Positions 1 through 10,832 of a stretch of DNA of 64,000 nt are shown one piece after another (position 1 is the stretch's first letter; the number at the start of each line of letters is the position of its first letter). Location of the stretch: the NCBI GenBank assembly GCA_026874595.1, contig CM049314.1, positions 79,347,300-79,411,299 on the forward strand, in the 5' to 3' direction. Under the pieces are notes generated by a model. That model saw only the letters and a list, made by a program, of their open reading frames with translations. It was not told the origin of the DNA and did no database searches. The stretch is from Sipunculus nudus (taxonomy: Eukaryota; Annelida; Sipuncula; Golfingiida; Sipunculidae). A program made the translations under genes and the position numbers.

Positions 1-355
1 GCATATTTCACCTCAATTTTTCAACAGTTTTGCACCATATTCGACAGAAATAGATTCTCTGAATGTCGAATAATACATTATTTCTTCAGAAAATAGTTGC
101 AAACACGATTTATCAAGACACAGTTCCTTTGCTTACAGTTTGCTTACGCTTTGCTGATGCTTTGCTTACGGTGAAAACACCTCAAAACTGACTCATTTTT
201 CTATGAATATATACAAATATGACCCATAGGGACACAGACTTCTTCCCTGGCTATATAATTGCACCTGTCAGTGAAGGTGAATCTAAAAATTAAGTGTAAA
301 ATCGTTTAAGCAAAATCAGATATAGAAAATTCTGATGCTTTAAAAAAGTAACATT
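1..355 (+). repeat. Partial monomer, divergent type B (window edge)
   Basis: This is the 3' part of a B-type unit cut by the window start. It has TTTTTCAACAG, GATTCTCTGAATGTCG and the B tail CCTCAAAACTGAC. It differs from later B copies in reading TTTCACCTC, GCAAACACG and TTAAGTGTAAAATC. It precedes a C-like monomer, the normal B-C order. Confidence 0.85.
128..171 (+). repeat. 11-bp subrepeat tract, four copies (commonest state)
   Basis: Four units are in register: TTTGCTTACAG, TTTGCTTACGC, TTTGCTGATGC and TTTGCTTACGG. Four units is the usual number in the 374-376 bp monomers. The third unit carries a private T-to-G change. Confidence 0.92.
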
Positions 356-453
356 GTGGATTTTGGTGACCCTTTTGCATATTTTACCTTAATTTTTCTA
401 CAGTTTTGCACCATGTTCGACAGAAATAGATACCCGGGAAGAAGAGTAATTCA

Positions 454-471
454 TTATTTCTTAAGAAATAA
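454..471. repeat. 18-bp perfect palindrome in C'
   Basis: TTATTTCTTAAGAAATAA is fully self-complementary. The same 18 bp occur at 32710-32727 and 34221-34238. In most C copies one base differs (AAGGAATAA). All types have a weaker dyad at this position. Confidence 0.9.
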
Positions 472-503
472 GTTGCAAAAAGGATTTATGAAGACACAGT
501 TCC

Positions 504-536
504 TTTGCTTACAGTTTGCTTATTCTTTGCTTACGA
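504..536 (+). repeat. 11-bp subrepeat tract, three copies
   Basis: TTTGCTTACAG, TTTGCTTATTC and TTTGCTTACGA lie in perfect 11-bp register inside the C' monomer. The missing fourth unit explains the 363-bp length of this monomer compared with 374 for C at 3335. Confidence 0.92.
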
Positions 537-718
537 TGAAAACACCACACAATTTAAGCATTTTCCCACAAATACACACAAATATGACCCATAGGGCACA
601 GACTGTTTACCTGGCTAAAAAAAGTTCCTGTTAGTGATCAGGAATCTAAATATTAAGGGCAAAATTGTTCAATCAAAACCACAATTATAAAAATCCGCTA
701 CTTTCTTAAAATGACATT

Positions 719-1092
719 ATGGATTCTTTTATCCTTTTGCATATTTTACCTCAATTTTTCTACAGTTTTGCAGCGTTTTCGACAGAAATAGATTCCCGGG
801 AAGTAGAATAATACATTATTTCTTCAGAAAATAGTTGCAAAAAGGATAGTTCAAGATACAGTTCCTTTGCTTACAGTTTGCTTATTCTTTGCTTATGCTT
901 TGCTTACGATGAAAACACCACACAATTTAAGCATTTTTCTACAAATACACAAAAATATGAACCATAGGAACACAGACTGGTTACCTGACTACAAAATAGT
1001 TCCCGTTAGTGATCAGGAATCAAAATATTAAGGGCAAAATTGTTCAATCAAATTCAGAAATAGAAAATTCTGAAACGTTTTAGAGTGACATT
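719..1092 (+). repeat. Chimeric monomer B-head/F-body
   Basis: It starts ATGGATTCTTTTATCC as B does, then has TTTTTCTACAG, GCAGCGTTTTCG and GGATAGTTCAAG of F. The switch lies within about 40 bp, in the shared TATTTTACCTCAATTTTTC stretch. The same unit is at 34486. Confidence 0.83.
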
Positions 1093-1468
1093 GTGGATTT
1101 TTGTGAACCTTTAGCATATTTTACCTCAATTTTTCTACAGTTTTGCAGCGTTTTCGACAGAAATAGATTCCCGGGAAGTAGAATAATACATTATTTCTTC
1201 AGAAAATAGATGCAAAAAGGATTTATCAAGACAAAGTTCTTTTGCTTACAGTTTGCTTATTCTTTGCTTATGCTTTGCTTACGATGAAAACACCACACAA
1301 TTTAAGCATTTTTCCACAAATACACACAAATATGACCCATAGGGACACAGACTGTTTACCTGTCTACAAAAAAGTTCCTGTAAGTGATGAGGAATCTAAA
1401 TATTATGGGTAAAATTGTTCAGTCAAAACCACAATTATAAAAATCCGCTACTTTCATAATGCGAAATT

Positions 1469-4400
1469 ATGGATTTTTTTAATCCTTTTGCATATTTTAC
1501 CTCAATTTTTCTACAGTTTTGCACCATATTCGACAGAAAAAGATTCCCGGAAAGTAGAATAACACATTATTTCTTAAGAAAATGTATGCAAAAAGGATTT
1601 ATCAAGACACAGTTCCTTTGCTTAAAGTCTGCCTACGCTTTGCTTATGCTTTGCTTACGATGAAAACACCAAACAATTTAAGCATTTTTCTATAAATATA
1701 TACGAATATAACCCATAGGGACACAGACTGCTTCCATTGCTATATAATTGTACCTGTCAGTGAAGGTGAATCTAAAAATTAAGGGTAAAATCGTTTAAGC
1801 AAAATCAGAAATAGAAAATTCCGATACTTTATAAAAGTAACGTTGTGGATTTTAGTGACCCTTTTGCATATTTTACCTCAATTTTTCTACAGTTTTGCAC
1901 CATATTAGACAGAAATAGATTCCCGGGAAGTAGAATAATACATTATTTCTTCAAGAAATAGTTGCAAAAAGGATAAATTAAGACACAGCTCATTTGCTTA
2001 CAGTTTGCTTATGCTTTGCCTACGATGAAAACACCACACAATTTAAGCATTATTCTACAAATACACACAAATATAACCCATGGGGACACAGACTGTTTTC
2101 CTGGCTACAAAATAGTTCCTGTTAGTGATCAGGAATCTAAATATTAAGGGTAAAATTGTTCAATCAAATTCAGAAATAGAAAATTCTGAAACGTTATAAG
2201 AGTGACATTGTGGATTTTTGTGAACCTTTTGCATATTTTACCTCAATTTTTCTACAGTTTTGCAGCGTTTTCGACAGAAATAGATTCCCGGAAAGTAGTA
2301 TAACACATTATTTCTTAAGAAGATGTATGCAAAAAGGATTTATCAAGACACAGTTCCTTTGCTTAAAGTCTGCCTACGCTTTGCTTATGCTTTGCTTACG
2401 ATGAAAACACCACACAATTTAAGCATTTTTCTATAAATATATACGAATATGACCCATAGGGACACAGACTGCTTCCCTGGCTATATAATTGCACGTGTCA
2501 GTGAAGGTGAATGTAAAATTTAAAGGTTAAATCGTTTAAGCAAAATCAGAAATAGAAAATTCGGATACTTTATAAAAGTAACGTTGTGGATTTTTGTGAC
2601 CCTTTTGAATATTTTACCTCGTTTTTTCTACAGTTTTACACCATATTCGACAGAACTATATTACAGGAAAGTAGAATAATACATTATTTCTTTAGAAAAT
2701 AGATGTAAAAAGGATTTATCAAGACACAGTTCCTTTGCCTACAGTTTGCTTATTCTTTGCTTATGCTTTGCTTACGATGAAAACACCACACAATTTAAGC
2801 ATTTTTCCACAAATACACACAAATATGACCCATAGGGGCACAGACTGTTTACCTGGCTAAAAATAGTTCCTGTTAGTGATCAGGAATCTAAATATTAAGG
2901 GCAAAATTGTTCAATCAAAACCACAATTATAAAAATCCGCTACTTTCTTAAAATGACATTATGATTCTTTTATCCTTTTGCATATTTTACCTCAATTTTT
3001 CAACAGTTTTGCACCATATTCGACAGAAATAGATTCTCTGAATGTCGAATAATACATTATTTCTTTAGAAAATAGATGTAAAAAGGATTTATCAAGACAC
3101 AGTTCCTTTGCTTACAGTTTGCTTACGCTTTGCTTATGCTTTGCTTACGGTGAAAACACCTCAAAACTGACGCATTTTTCTATAAATATATACAAATATG
3201 ACCCATAGGGACACAGACTGGTTCCATGGCTATATAATTGCACCTGTCAGTGAAGGTGAATCTAAAAATTAAGGGTAAAATCGTTTAAGCAAAATCAGAT
3301 ATAGAAAATTCAGATACTTTAAAAAAGTAACATTGTGGATTTTTGTGACCCTTTTGAATATTTTACTTCAATTTTGCTACAGTTTTGCACCATGTTCGAC
3401 AGAAATAGACACCCGGGAAGAAGAGTAATTCATTATTTCTTAAGGAATAAGTTGCAAAAAGGATTTATGAAGACACAGTTCCTTTGCTTACAGTTTGCTT
3501 ATTCTTTGCTTATGCTTTGCTTACGATGAAAACACCACACAATTTAAGCATTTTTCCACAAATACACACAAATATGACCCATAGGGCACAGACTGTTTAC
3601 CTGGCTAAAAATAGTTCCTGTTAGTGATCAGGAATCTAAATATTAAGGGCAAAATTGTTCAATCAAAACCACAATTATAAAAATCCGCTACTTTCTTAAA
3701 GTCACATCATGAATTTTTGTGATCCTTTTGCATATTTCATCTCAATTTTCTACAGTTTTGCACCATATTCGACAGAAATAGATTACCTGAATGTCAAATA
3801 ATACATTATTTCTTGAGAAAATAGTTGCAAAAACAATTTATCAAGACACAGTTCCTTTGCTTACAGTTTGCTTACGCTTTGCTTATGCTTTGCTTACGAT
3901 TAAAACACCACACAGTTTAAGCATTTTTCAATAAATATATACGAATATAACCCATAGGGACACAGACTGCTTCCATGGCTATATAATTGCACCTGTCAGT
4001 GAAGGTGAATGTAAAATTTAAAGGTTAAATCGTTTAAGCAAAATCAGAAAGAGAAAATTCGGATACTTTATAAAAGTAACGTTGTGGATTTTTGTGACCC
4101 TTTTGAATATTTTACCTCGTTTTTTCTACAGTTTTACACCATATTCGACAGAACTATATTACAGGAAAGTAGAATAATACATTATTTCTTTAGAAAATAG
4201 ATGTAAAAAGGATTTATCAAGACACAGTTCCTTTGCCTACAGTTTGCTTATTCTTTGCTTATGCTTTGCTTACGATAAAAACACCACACAATTTAAGCAT
4301 TTTTCCACAAATACACACAAATATAACCCATGGGGACACAGACTGTTTACCTGGCTACAAAATAGTTCATGTTAGTGATCAGGAATCTAAATATTAAGGG

Positions 4401-5210
4401 TAAAATTGTTCAATCAAATTCAGAAATAGAAAATTCTGAAACGTTATAAGAGTGACATTGTGGATTTTTGTGAACCTTTTGCATATTTTACCTCAATTTT
4501 TCTACAGTTTTGCAGCGTTTTCGACAGAAATAGATTCCCGGGAAGTAGAATAATACATTATTTCTTCAGAAAATAGTTGCAAAAAGGATAGTTCAAGATA
4601 CAGTTCCTTTGCTTACAGTTTGCTTATTCTTTGCTTATGCTTTGCTTACGATGAAAACACCACACAATTAAAGCATTTTTCTACAAATACACAAAAATAT
4701 GAACCATAGGGACACAGACTGGTTACCTGACTACAAAATACTTCCCGTTAGTGATCAGGAATCAAAATATTAAGGGCAAAATTGTTCAATCAAATTCAGA
4801 AATAGAAAATTCTGAAACGTTTTAGAGTGACATTGTGGATTTTTGTGAACCTTTAGCATATTTTAACTCAATTTTTCTACAGTTTTGCAGCGTTTTCGAC
4901 AGAAATAGATTCCCGGGAAGTAGAATAATACATTATTTCTTCAGAAAATAGATGCAAAAAGGATTTATCAAGACAAAGTTCTTTTGCTTACAGTATGCTT
5001 ATTCTTTGCTTATGCTTTGCTTACGATGAAAACACCACACAATTTAAGCATTTTTCCACAAATACACACAAATATGACCCATAGGGACACAGACTGTTTA
5101 CCTGTCTACAAAAAAGTTCCTGTAAGTGATGAGGAATCTAAATATTATGGGTAAAATTGTTCAGTCAAAACCACAATTATAAAAATCCGCTACTTTCATA
5201 ATGCGAAATT
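1469..5210 (+). repeat. 10-monomer HOR variant H-I-F/H-A-B-C-D-E-F-G
   Basis: Anchors are at 1469, 1845, 2210, 2586, 2961, 3335, 3709, 4084, 4460 and 4835. Relative to the 12-mer it carries a chimeric F/H unit at 2210. This unit has an F head (GCAGCGTTTTCG) followed by an H body (AACACATTATTTCTTAAG, TTAAAGTCTGCC). The block recurs at 35236-38977 with the same chimera. Confidence 0.85.
2210..2585 (+). repeat. Chimeric monomer F-head/H-body
   Basis: It has GTGAACCTTTTGCAT and GCAGCGTTTTCG of F, then AACACATTATTTCTTAAGAAG, TTAAAGTCTGCC and the H1 tail. This removes one G-H step from the canonical order. The unit recurs at 35977. Confidence 0.83.
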
Positions 5211-5586
5211 ATGGATTTTTTTAATCCTTTTGCATATTTTACCTCAATTTTTCTACAGTTTTGCACCATATTCGACAGAAAAAGATTCCCGGGAAGTAGA
5301 ATAACACATTATTTCTTAAGAAAATGTATGCAAAAAGGATTTATCAAGACACAGTTCCTTTGCTTAAAGTCTGCCTACGCTTTGCTTATGCTTTGCTTAC
5401 GATGAAAACACCAAACAATTTAAGCATTTTTCTATAAATATATACGAATATAACCCATAGGGACACAGACTGCTTCCCTGGCTATATAATTGCACCTGTC
5501 AGTGAAGGTGAGTCTAAAATTTAAGGGTAAAATCGTTTAAGCAAAATCAGAAATAGAAAATTCGGATACTTTATAAAAGTAACGTT

Positions 5587-5951
5587 GTGTATTTTAGTGA
5601 CCCTTTTGCATATTTTACCTCAATTTTTCTACAGTTTTGCCCCATATTAGACAGAAATAGATTCCCGGGAAGTAGAATATTACATTATTTCTTCAAGAAA
5701 TAGTTGCAAAAAGGATTAATTAAGACACAGCTCATTTGCTTACAGTTTGCTTATGCTTTGCTTACGATGAAAACACCACACAATTTAAGCATTTTTCCAC
5801 AAATACACACAAATATGACCCATAGGGACACAGACTGTTTACCTGTCTACAAAAAAATTCCTGTAAGTGATGAGGAATCTAAATATTATGGGTAAAATTG
5901 TTCAGTCAAAACCACAATTATAAAAATCAGCTACTTTCATAATGCGAAATT
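5587..5951 (+). repeat. Chimeric monomer I-head/G-tail
   Basis: It has the I head (GTGACCC, CCCCATATTAGAC, GGATTAATTAAGAC) but the G tail (TACCTGTCTAC, GTAAGTGATGAGG, ATTATGGGT). The intervening F and G monomers seen after I elsewhere are missing, consistent with a two-monomer deletion. It recurs at 11209-11573. Confidence 0.87.
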
Positions 5952-6327
5952 ATGGATTTTTTTAATCCTTTTACATATTTTACCTCAATTTTTCTACAGT
6001 TTTGCACCATATTCGACAGAAAAAGATTCCCGGGAAGTAGAATAACACATTATTTCTTAAGAAAATGTATGCAAAAAGGATTTATCAAGACACAGTTCCT
6101 TTGCTTAAAGTCTGCCTACGCTTTGCTTATGCTTTGCTTACGATGAAAACACCACACAATTTAAGCATTTTTCTATAAATATATACGAATATGACCCATA
6201 GGGACACAGACTGCTTCCCTGGCTATATAATTGCACGTGTCAGTGAAGGTGAATGTAAAATTTAAAGGTTAAATCGTTTAAGCAAAATCAGAAAGAGAAA
6301 ATTCGGATACTTTATAAAAGTAACGTT

Positions 6328-6702
6328 GTGGATTTTTGTGACCCTTTTGAATATTTTACCTCGTTTTTTCTACAGTTTTACACCATATTCGACAGAACTA
6401 TATTACAGGAAAGTAGAATAATACATTATTTCTTTAGAAAATAGATGTAAAAAGGATTTATCAAGACACAGTTCCTTTGCCTACAGTTTGCTTATTCTTT
6501 GCTTATGCTTTGCTTACGATGAAAACACCACACAATTTAAGCATTTTTCTATAAATATATACGAATATGACCCATAGGGACACAGACTGCTTCCCTGGCT
6601 ATATAATTGCACGTGTCAGTGAAGGTGAATGTAAATTTAAAGGTTAAATCGTTTAAGCAAAATCAGAAATAGAAAATTCGGATACTTTATAAAAGTAACG
6701 TT
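6328..6702 (+). repeat. Chimeric monomer A-head/H-tail
   Basis: It has the A head (CCTCGTTTTTTC, ACTATATTACAGG) with the H1 tail (TTTCTATAAATATATACG, CTATATAATTGCACGTG), followed by a complete A. It is the footprint of a one-monomer duplication across the H1-A boundary. It also occurs at 11950 and 40845. Confidence 0.85.
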
Positions 6703-7974
6703 GTGGATTTTTGTGACCCTTTTGAATATTTTACCTCGTTTTTTCTACAGTTTTACACCATATTCGACAGAACTATATTACAGGAAAGTAGAATAATACA
6801 TTATTTCTTTAGAAAATAGATGTAAAAAGGATTTATCAAGACACAGTTCCTTTGCCTACAGTTTGCTTATTCTTTGCTTATGCTTTGCTTACGATGAAAA
6901 CACCACACAATTTAAGCATTTTTCCACAAATACACACAAATATGACCCATAGGGGCACAGACTGTTTACCTGGCAACAAAATGGTTACTGTTTGTGATCA
7001 GGAATCTAAATATTAAGGGTAAAATTGTTCAATCAAAACCACAATTATAAAAATCCGCTACTTTCTTAAAATGACATTATGGATTCTTTTATCCTTTTGC
7101 ATATTTTACCTCAATTTTTCAACAGTTTTGCACCATATTCGACAGAAATAGATTCTCTGAATGTCGAATAATACATTATTTCTTTAGAAAATAGATGTAA
7201 AAAGGATTTATCAAGACACAGTTCCTTTGCTTACAGTTTGCTTACGCTTTGCTTATGCTTTGCTTACGGTGAAAACACCTCAAAACTGACGCATTTTTCT
7301 ATAAATATATACAAATATGACCCATACGGACACAGACTGGTTCCATGGCTATATAATTGCACCTGTCAGTGAAGGTGAATCTAAAAATTAAGGGTCAAAT
7401 CGTTTAAGCAAAATCAGATATAGAAAATTCAGATACTTTAAAAAAGTAACATTGTGGATTTTTGTGACCCTTTTGAATATTTTACTTCAATTTTGCTACA
7501 GTTTTGCACCATGTTCGACAGAAATAGACACCCGGGAAGAAGAGTAATTCATTATTTCTTAAGGAATAAGTTGCAAAAAGGATTTATGAAGACACAGTTC
7601 CTTTGCTTACAGTTTGCTTACAGTTTGCTTATGCTTTGCTTACGATGAAAACACCACACAATTTAAGCATTTTTCCACAAATACACACAAATATGACCCA
7701 TAGGGCACAGACTGTTTACCTGGCTAAAAATAGTTCCTGTTAGTGATCAGAAATCTAAATATTAAGGGCAAAATTGTTCAATCAAAACCACAATTATAAA
7801 AATCCGCTACTTTCTTAAAGTCACATCATGAATTTTTGTGATCCTTTTGCATATTTCATCTCAATTTTCTACAGTTTTGCACCATATTCGACAGAAATAG
7901 ATTACCTGAATGTCAAATAATACATTATTTCTTGAGAAAATAGTTGCAAAAACAATTTATCAAGACACAGTTCC

Positions 7975-8029
7975 TTTGCTTACAGTTTGCTTACGCTTTG
8001 CTTATGCTTTGCTTATGCTTTGCTTACGA
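7975..8029 (+). repeat. 11-bp subrepeat tract, five copies
   Basis: TTTGCTTACAG, TTTGCTTACGC, TTTGCTTATGC, TTTGCTTATGC and TTTGCTTACGA. The third and fourth units are identical, the signature of a recent one-unit gain. This makes the D monomer at 7828 386 bp long. Confidence 0.92.
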
Positions 8030-10140
8030 TTAAAACACCACACAGTTTAAGCATTTTTCAATAAATATATACGAATATAACCCATAGGGACACAGACTGC
8101 TTCCATGGCTATATAATTGCACCTGTCAGTGAAGGTGAATGTAAAATTTAAAGGTTAAATCGTTTAAGCAAAATCAGAAAGAGAAAATTCGGATACTTTA
8201 TAAAAGTAACGTTGTGGATTTTTGTGACCCTTTTGAATATTTTACCTCGTTTTTTCTACAGTTTTACACCATATTCGACAGAACTATATTACAGGAAAGT
8301 AGAATAATACATTATTTCTTTAGAAAATAGATGTAAAAAGGATTTATCAAGACACAGTTCCTTTGCCTACAGTTTGCTTATTCTTTGCTTATGCTTTGCT
8401 TACGATAAAAACACCACACAATTTAAGCATTTTTCCACAAATACACACAAATATAACCCATGGGGACACAGACTGTTTACCTGGCTACAAAATAGTTCAT
8501 GTTAGTGATCAGGAATCTAAATATTAAGGGTAAAATTGTTCAATCAAATTCAGAAATAGAAAATTCTGAAACGTTATAAGAGTGACATTGTGGATTTTTG
8601 TGAACCTTTTGCATATTTTACCTCAATTTTTCTACAGTTTTGCAGCGTTTTCGACAGAAATAGATTCCCGGGAAGTAGAATAATACATTATTTCTTCAGA
8701 AAATAGTTGCAAAAAGGATAGTTCAAGATACAGTTCCTTTGCTTACAGTTTGCTTATTCTTTGCTTATGCTTTGCTTACGATGAAAACACCACACAATTA
8801 AAGCATTTTTCTACAAATACACAAAAATATGAACCATAGGGACACAGACTGGTTACCTGACTACAAAATAGTTCCCGTTAGTGATCAGGAATCAAAATAT
8901 TAAGGGCAAAATTGTTCAATCAAATTCAGAAATAGAAAATTCTGAAACGTTTTAGAGTGACATTGTGGATTTTTGTGAACCTTTAGCATATTTTACCTCA
9001 ATTTTTCTACAGTTTTGCAGCGTTTTCGACAGAAATAGATTCCCGGGAAGTAGAATAATACATTATTTCTTCAGAAAATAGATGCAAAAAGGATTTATCA
9101 AGACAAAGTTCTTTTGCTTACAGTTTGCTTATTCTTTGCTTATGCTTTGCTTACGATGAAAACACCACACAATTTAAGCATTTTTCCACAAATACACACA
9201 AATATGACCCATAGGGACACAGACTGTTTACCTGTCTACAAAAAAGTTCCTGTAAGTGATGAGGAATCTAAATATTATGGGTAAAATTGTTCAGTCAAAA
9301 CCACAATTATAAAAATCCGCTACTTTCATAATGCGAAATTATGGATTTTTTTAATCCTTTTGCATATTTTACCTCAATTTTTCTACAGTTTTGCACCATA
9401 TTCGACAGAAAAAGATTCCCGGGAAGTAGAATAACACATTATTTCTTAAGAAAATGTATGCAAAAAGGATTTATCAAGACACAGTTCCTTTGCTTAAAGT
9501 CTGCCTACGCTTTGCTTATGCTTTGCTTACGATGAAAACACCAAACAATTTAAGCATTTTTCTATAAATATATACGAATATAACCCATAGGGACACAGAC
9601 TGCTTCCATGGCTATATAATTGCACCTGTCAGTGAAGGTGAGTCTAAAATTTAAGGGTAAAATCGTTTAAGCAAAATCAGAAATAGAAAATTCCGATACT
9701 TTATAAAAGTAACGTTGTGGATTTAAGTGACCCTTTTGCATATTTTACCTCAATTTTTCTACAGTTTTGCCCCATATTAGACAGAAATAGATTCCCGGGA
9801 AGTAGAATAATACATTATTTCTTCAAGAAATAGTTGCAAAAAGGATTAATTAAGACACAGCTCATTTGAATACAGTTTGCTTATGCTTTGCTTACGATGA
9901 AAACACCACACAATTTAAGCATTATTCTACAAATACACACAAATATAACCCATGGGGACACAGACTGTTTACCTGGCTACAAAATAGTTCCTGTTAGTGA
10001 TCAGGAATCTAAATATTAAGGGTAAAATTGTTCAATCAAATTCAGAAATAGAAAATTCTGAAACGTTATAAGAGTGACATTGTGGATTTTTGTGAACCTT
10101 TTGCATATTTTACCTCAATTTTTCTACAGTTTTGCAGCGT

Positions 10141-10165
10141 TTTCGACAGAAATAGATTCCCGGGA
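10141..10165 (+). promoter_or_regulatory. CENP-B-box-like bipartite motif with 8 extra bases (weak)
   Basis: TTCGACAGA is followed, 8 bases later (AATAGATT), by CCCGGGA. The mammalian CENP-B box core is TTCG-N4-A-N2-CGGG. Here both halves are present but separated by an 8-bp insertion. C, F, G and H types keep both halves; A, E, B and D lose CGGG, and I loses TTCG. Binding by any protein is inference only. Confidence 0.25.
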
Positions 10166-10832
10166 AGTAGAATAATACATTATTTCTTCAGAAAATAGTT
10201 GCAAAAAGGATAGTTCAAGATACAGTTCCTTTGCTTACAGTTTGCTTATTCTTTGTTTATGCTTTGCTTATGATGAAAACACCACACAATTTAAGCATTT
10301 TTCTACAAATACACAAAAATATGAACCATAGGGACACAGACTGGTTACCTGACTACAAAATAGTTCCCGTTAGTGATCAGGAATCAAAATATTAAGGGCA
10401 AAATTGTTCAATCAAATTCAGAAATAGAAAATTCTGAAACGTTTTAGAGTGACATTGTGGATTTTTGTGAACCTTTAGCATATTTTACCTCAATTTTTCT
10501 ACAGTTTTGCAGCGTTTTCGACAGAAATAGATTCCCGGGAAGTAGAATAATACATTATTTCTTCAGAAAATAGATGCAAAAAGGATTTATCAAGACACAT
10601 TTCTTTTGCTTACAGTTTGCTTATTCTTTGCTTATGCTTTGCTTACGATGAAAACACCACACAATTTAAGCATTTTTCCACAAATACACACAAATATGAC
10701 CCATAGGGACACAGACTGTTTACCTGTCTACAAAAAAATTCCTGTAAGTGATGAGGAATCTAAATATTATGGGTAAAATTGTTCAGTCAAAACCACAATT
10801 ATAAAAATCCGCTACTTTCATAATGCGAAATT

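Larger units (their letters stand above)
356..1468 (+). repeat. Three-monomer segment C'-B/F-G (start of super-repeat copy 1)
   Basis: Monomers start at 356 (C', 363 bp, three 11-bp units), 719 (B head fused to F body) and 1093 (G). The same three units recur at 34123, 34486 and 34860. Sequence to the left of 356 does not match sequence to the left of 34123, so 356 marks the left edge of the long duplication. Confidence 0.85.
5211..10832 (+). repeat. 15-monomer HOR, copy 1 (5622 bp)
   Basis: The order is H-I/G-H-A/H-A-B-C-D-E-F-G-H-I-F-G, with anchors at 5211, 5587, 5952, 6328, 6703, 7079, 7454, 7828, 8214, 8590, 8965, 9341, 9717, 10082 and 10457. Every one of these anchors has a counterpart exactly 5622 bp downstream in the next block. 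Compared with the 12-mer it has an extra H-I/G pair and an extra A-type unit with an H tail (6328). Confidence 0.92.

Noticed and set aside
454-471. Heat-shock element at the TTTCTT..AGAAA dyad
   Set aside because: The TTC and GAA modules are four bases apart here (TTC-TTAA-GAA), whereas the element needs a two-base gap in that orientation or multiples in 5-bp register.
1469-1663. Recurrent open frames of 61-92 codons (for example 356-634, 1469-1663, 3335-3529, 5704-5895, 28245-28451) as possible small protein genes
   Set aside because: They repeat only because the monomer repeats. Many start at GTG, most monomer types lack them, and 11-bp subrepeat changes shift the frame (64 codons with four units, 92 with three, as at 356, 34123 and 41972). 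Some H copies have a stop. No promoter, domain or codon bias is visible.
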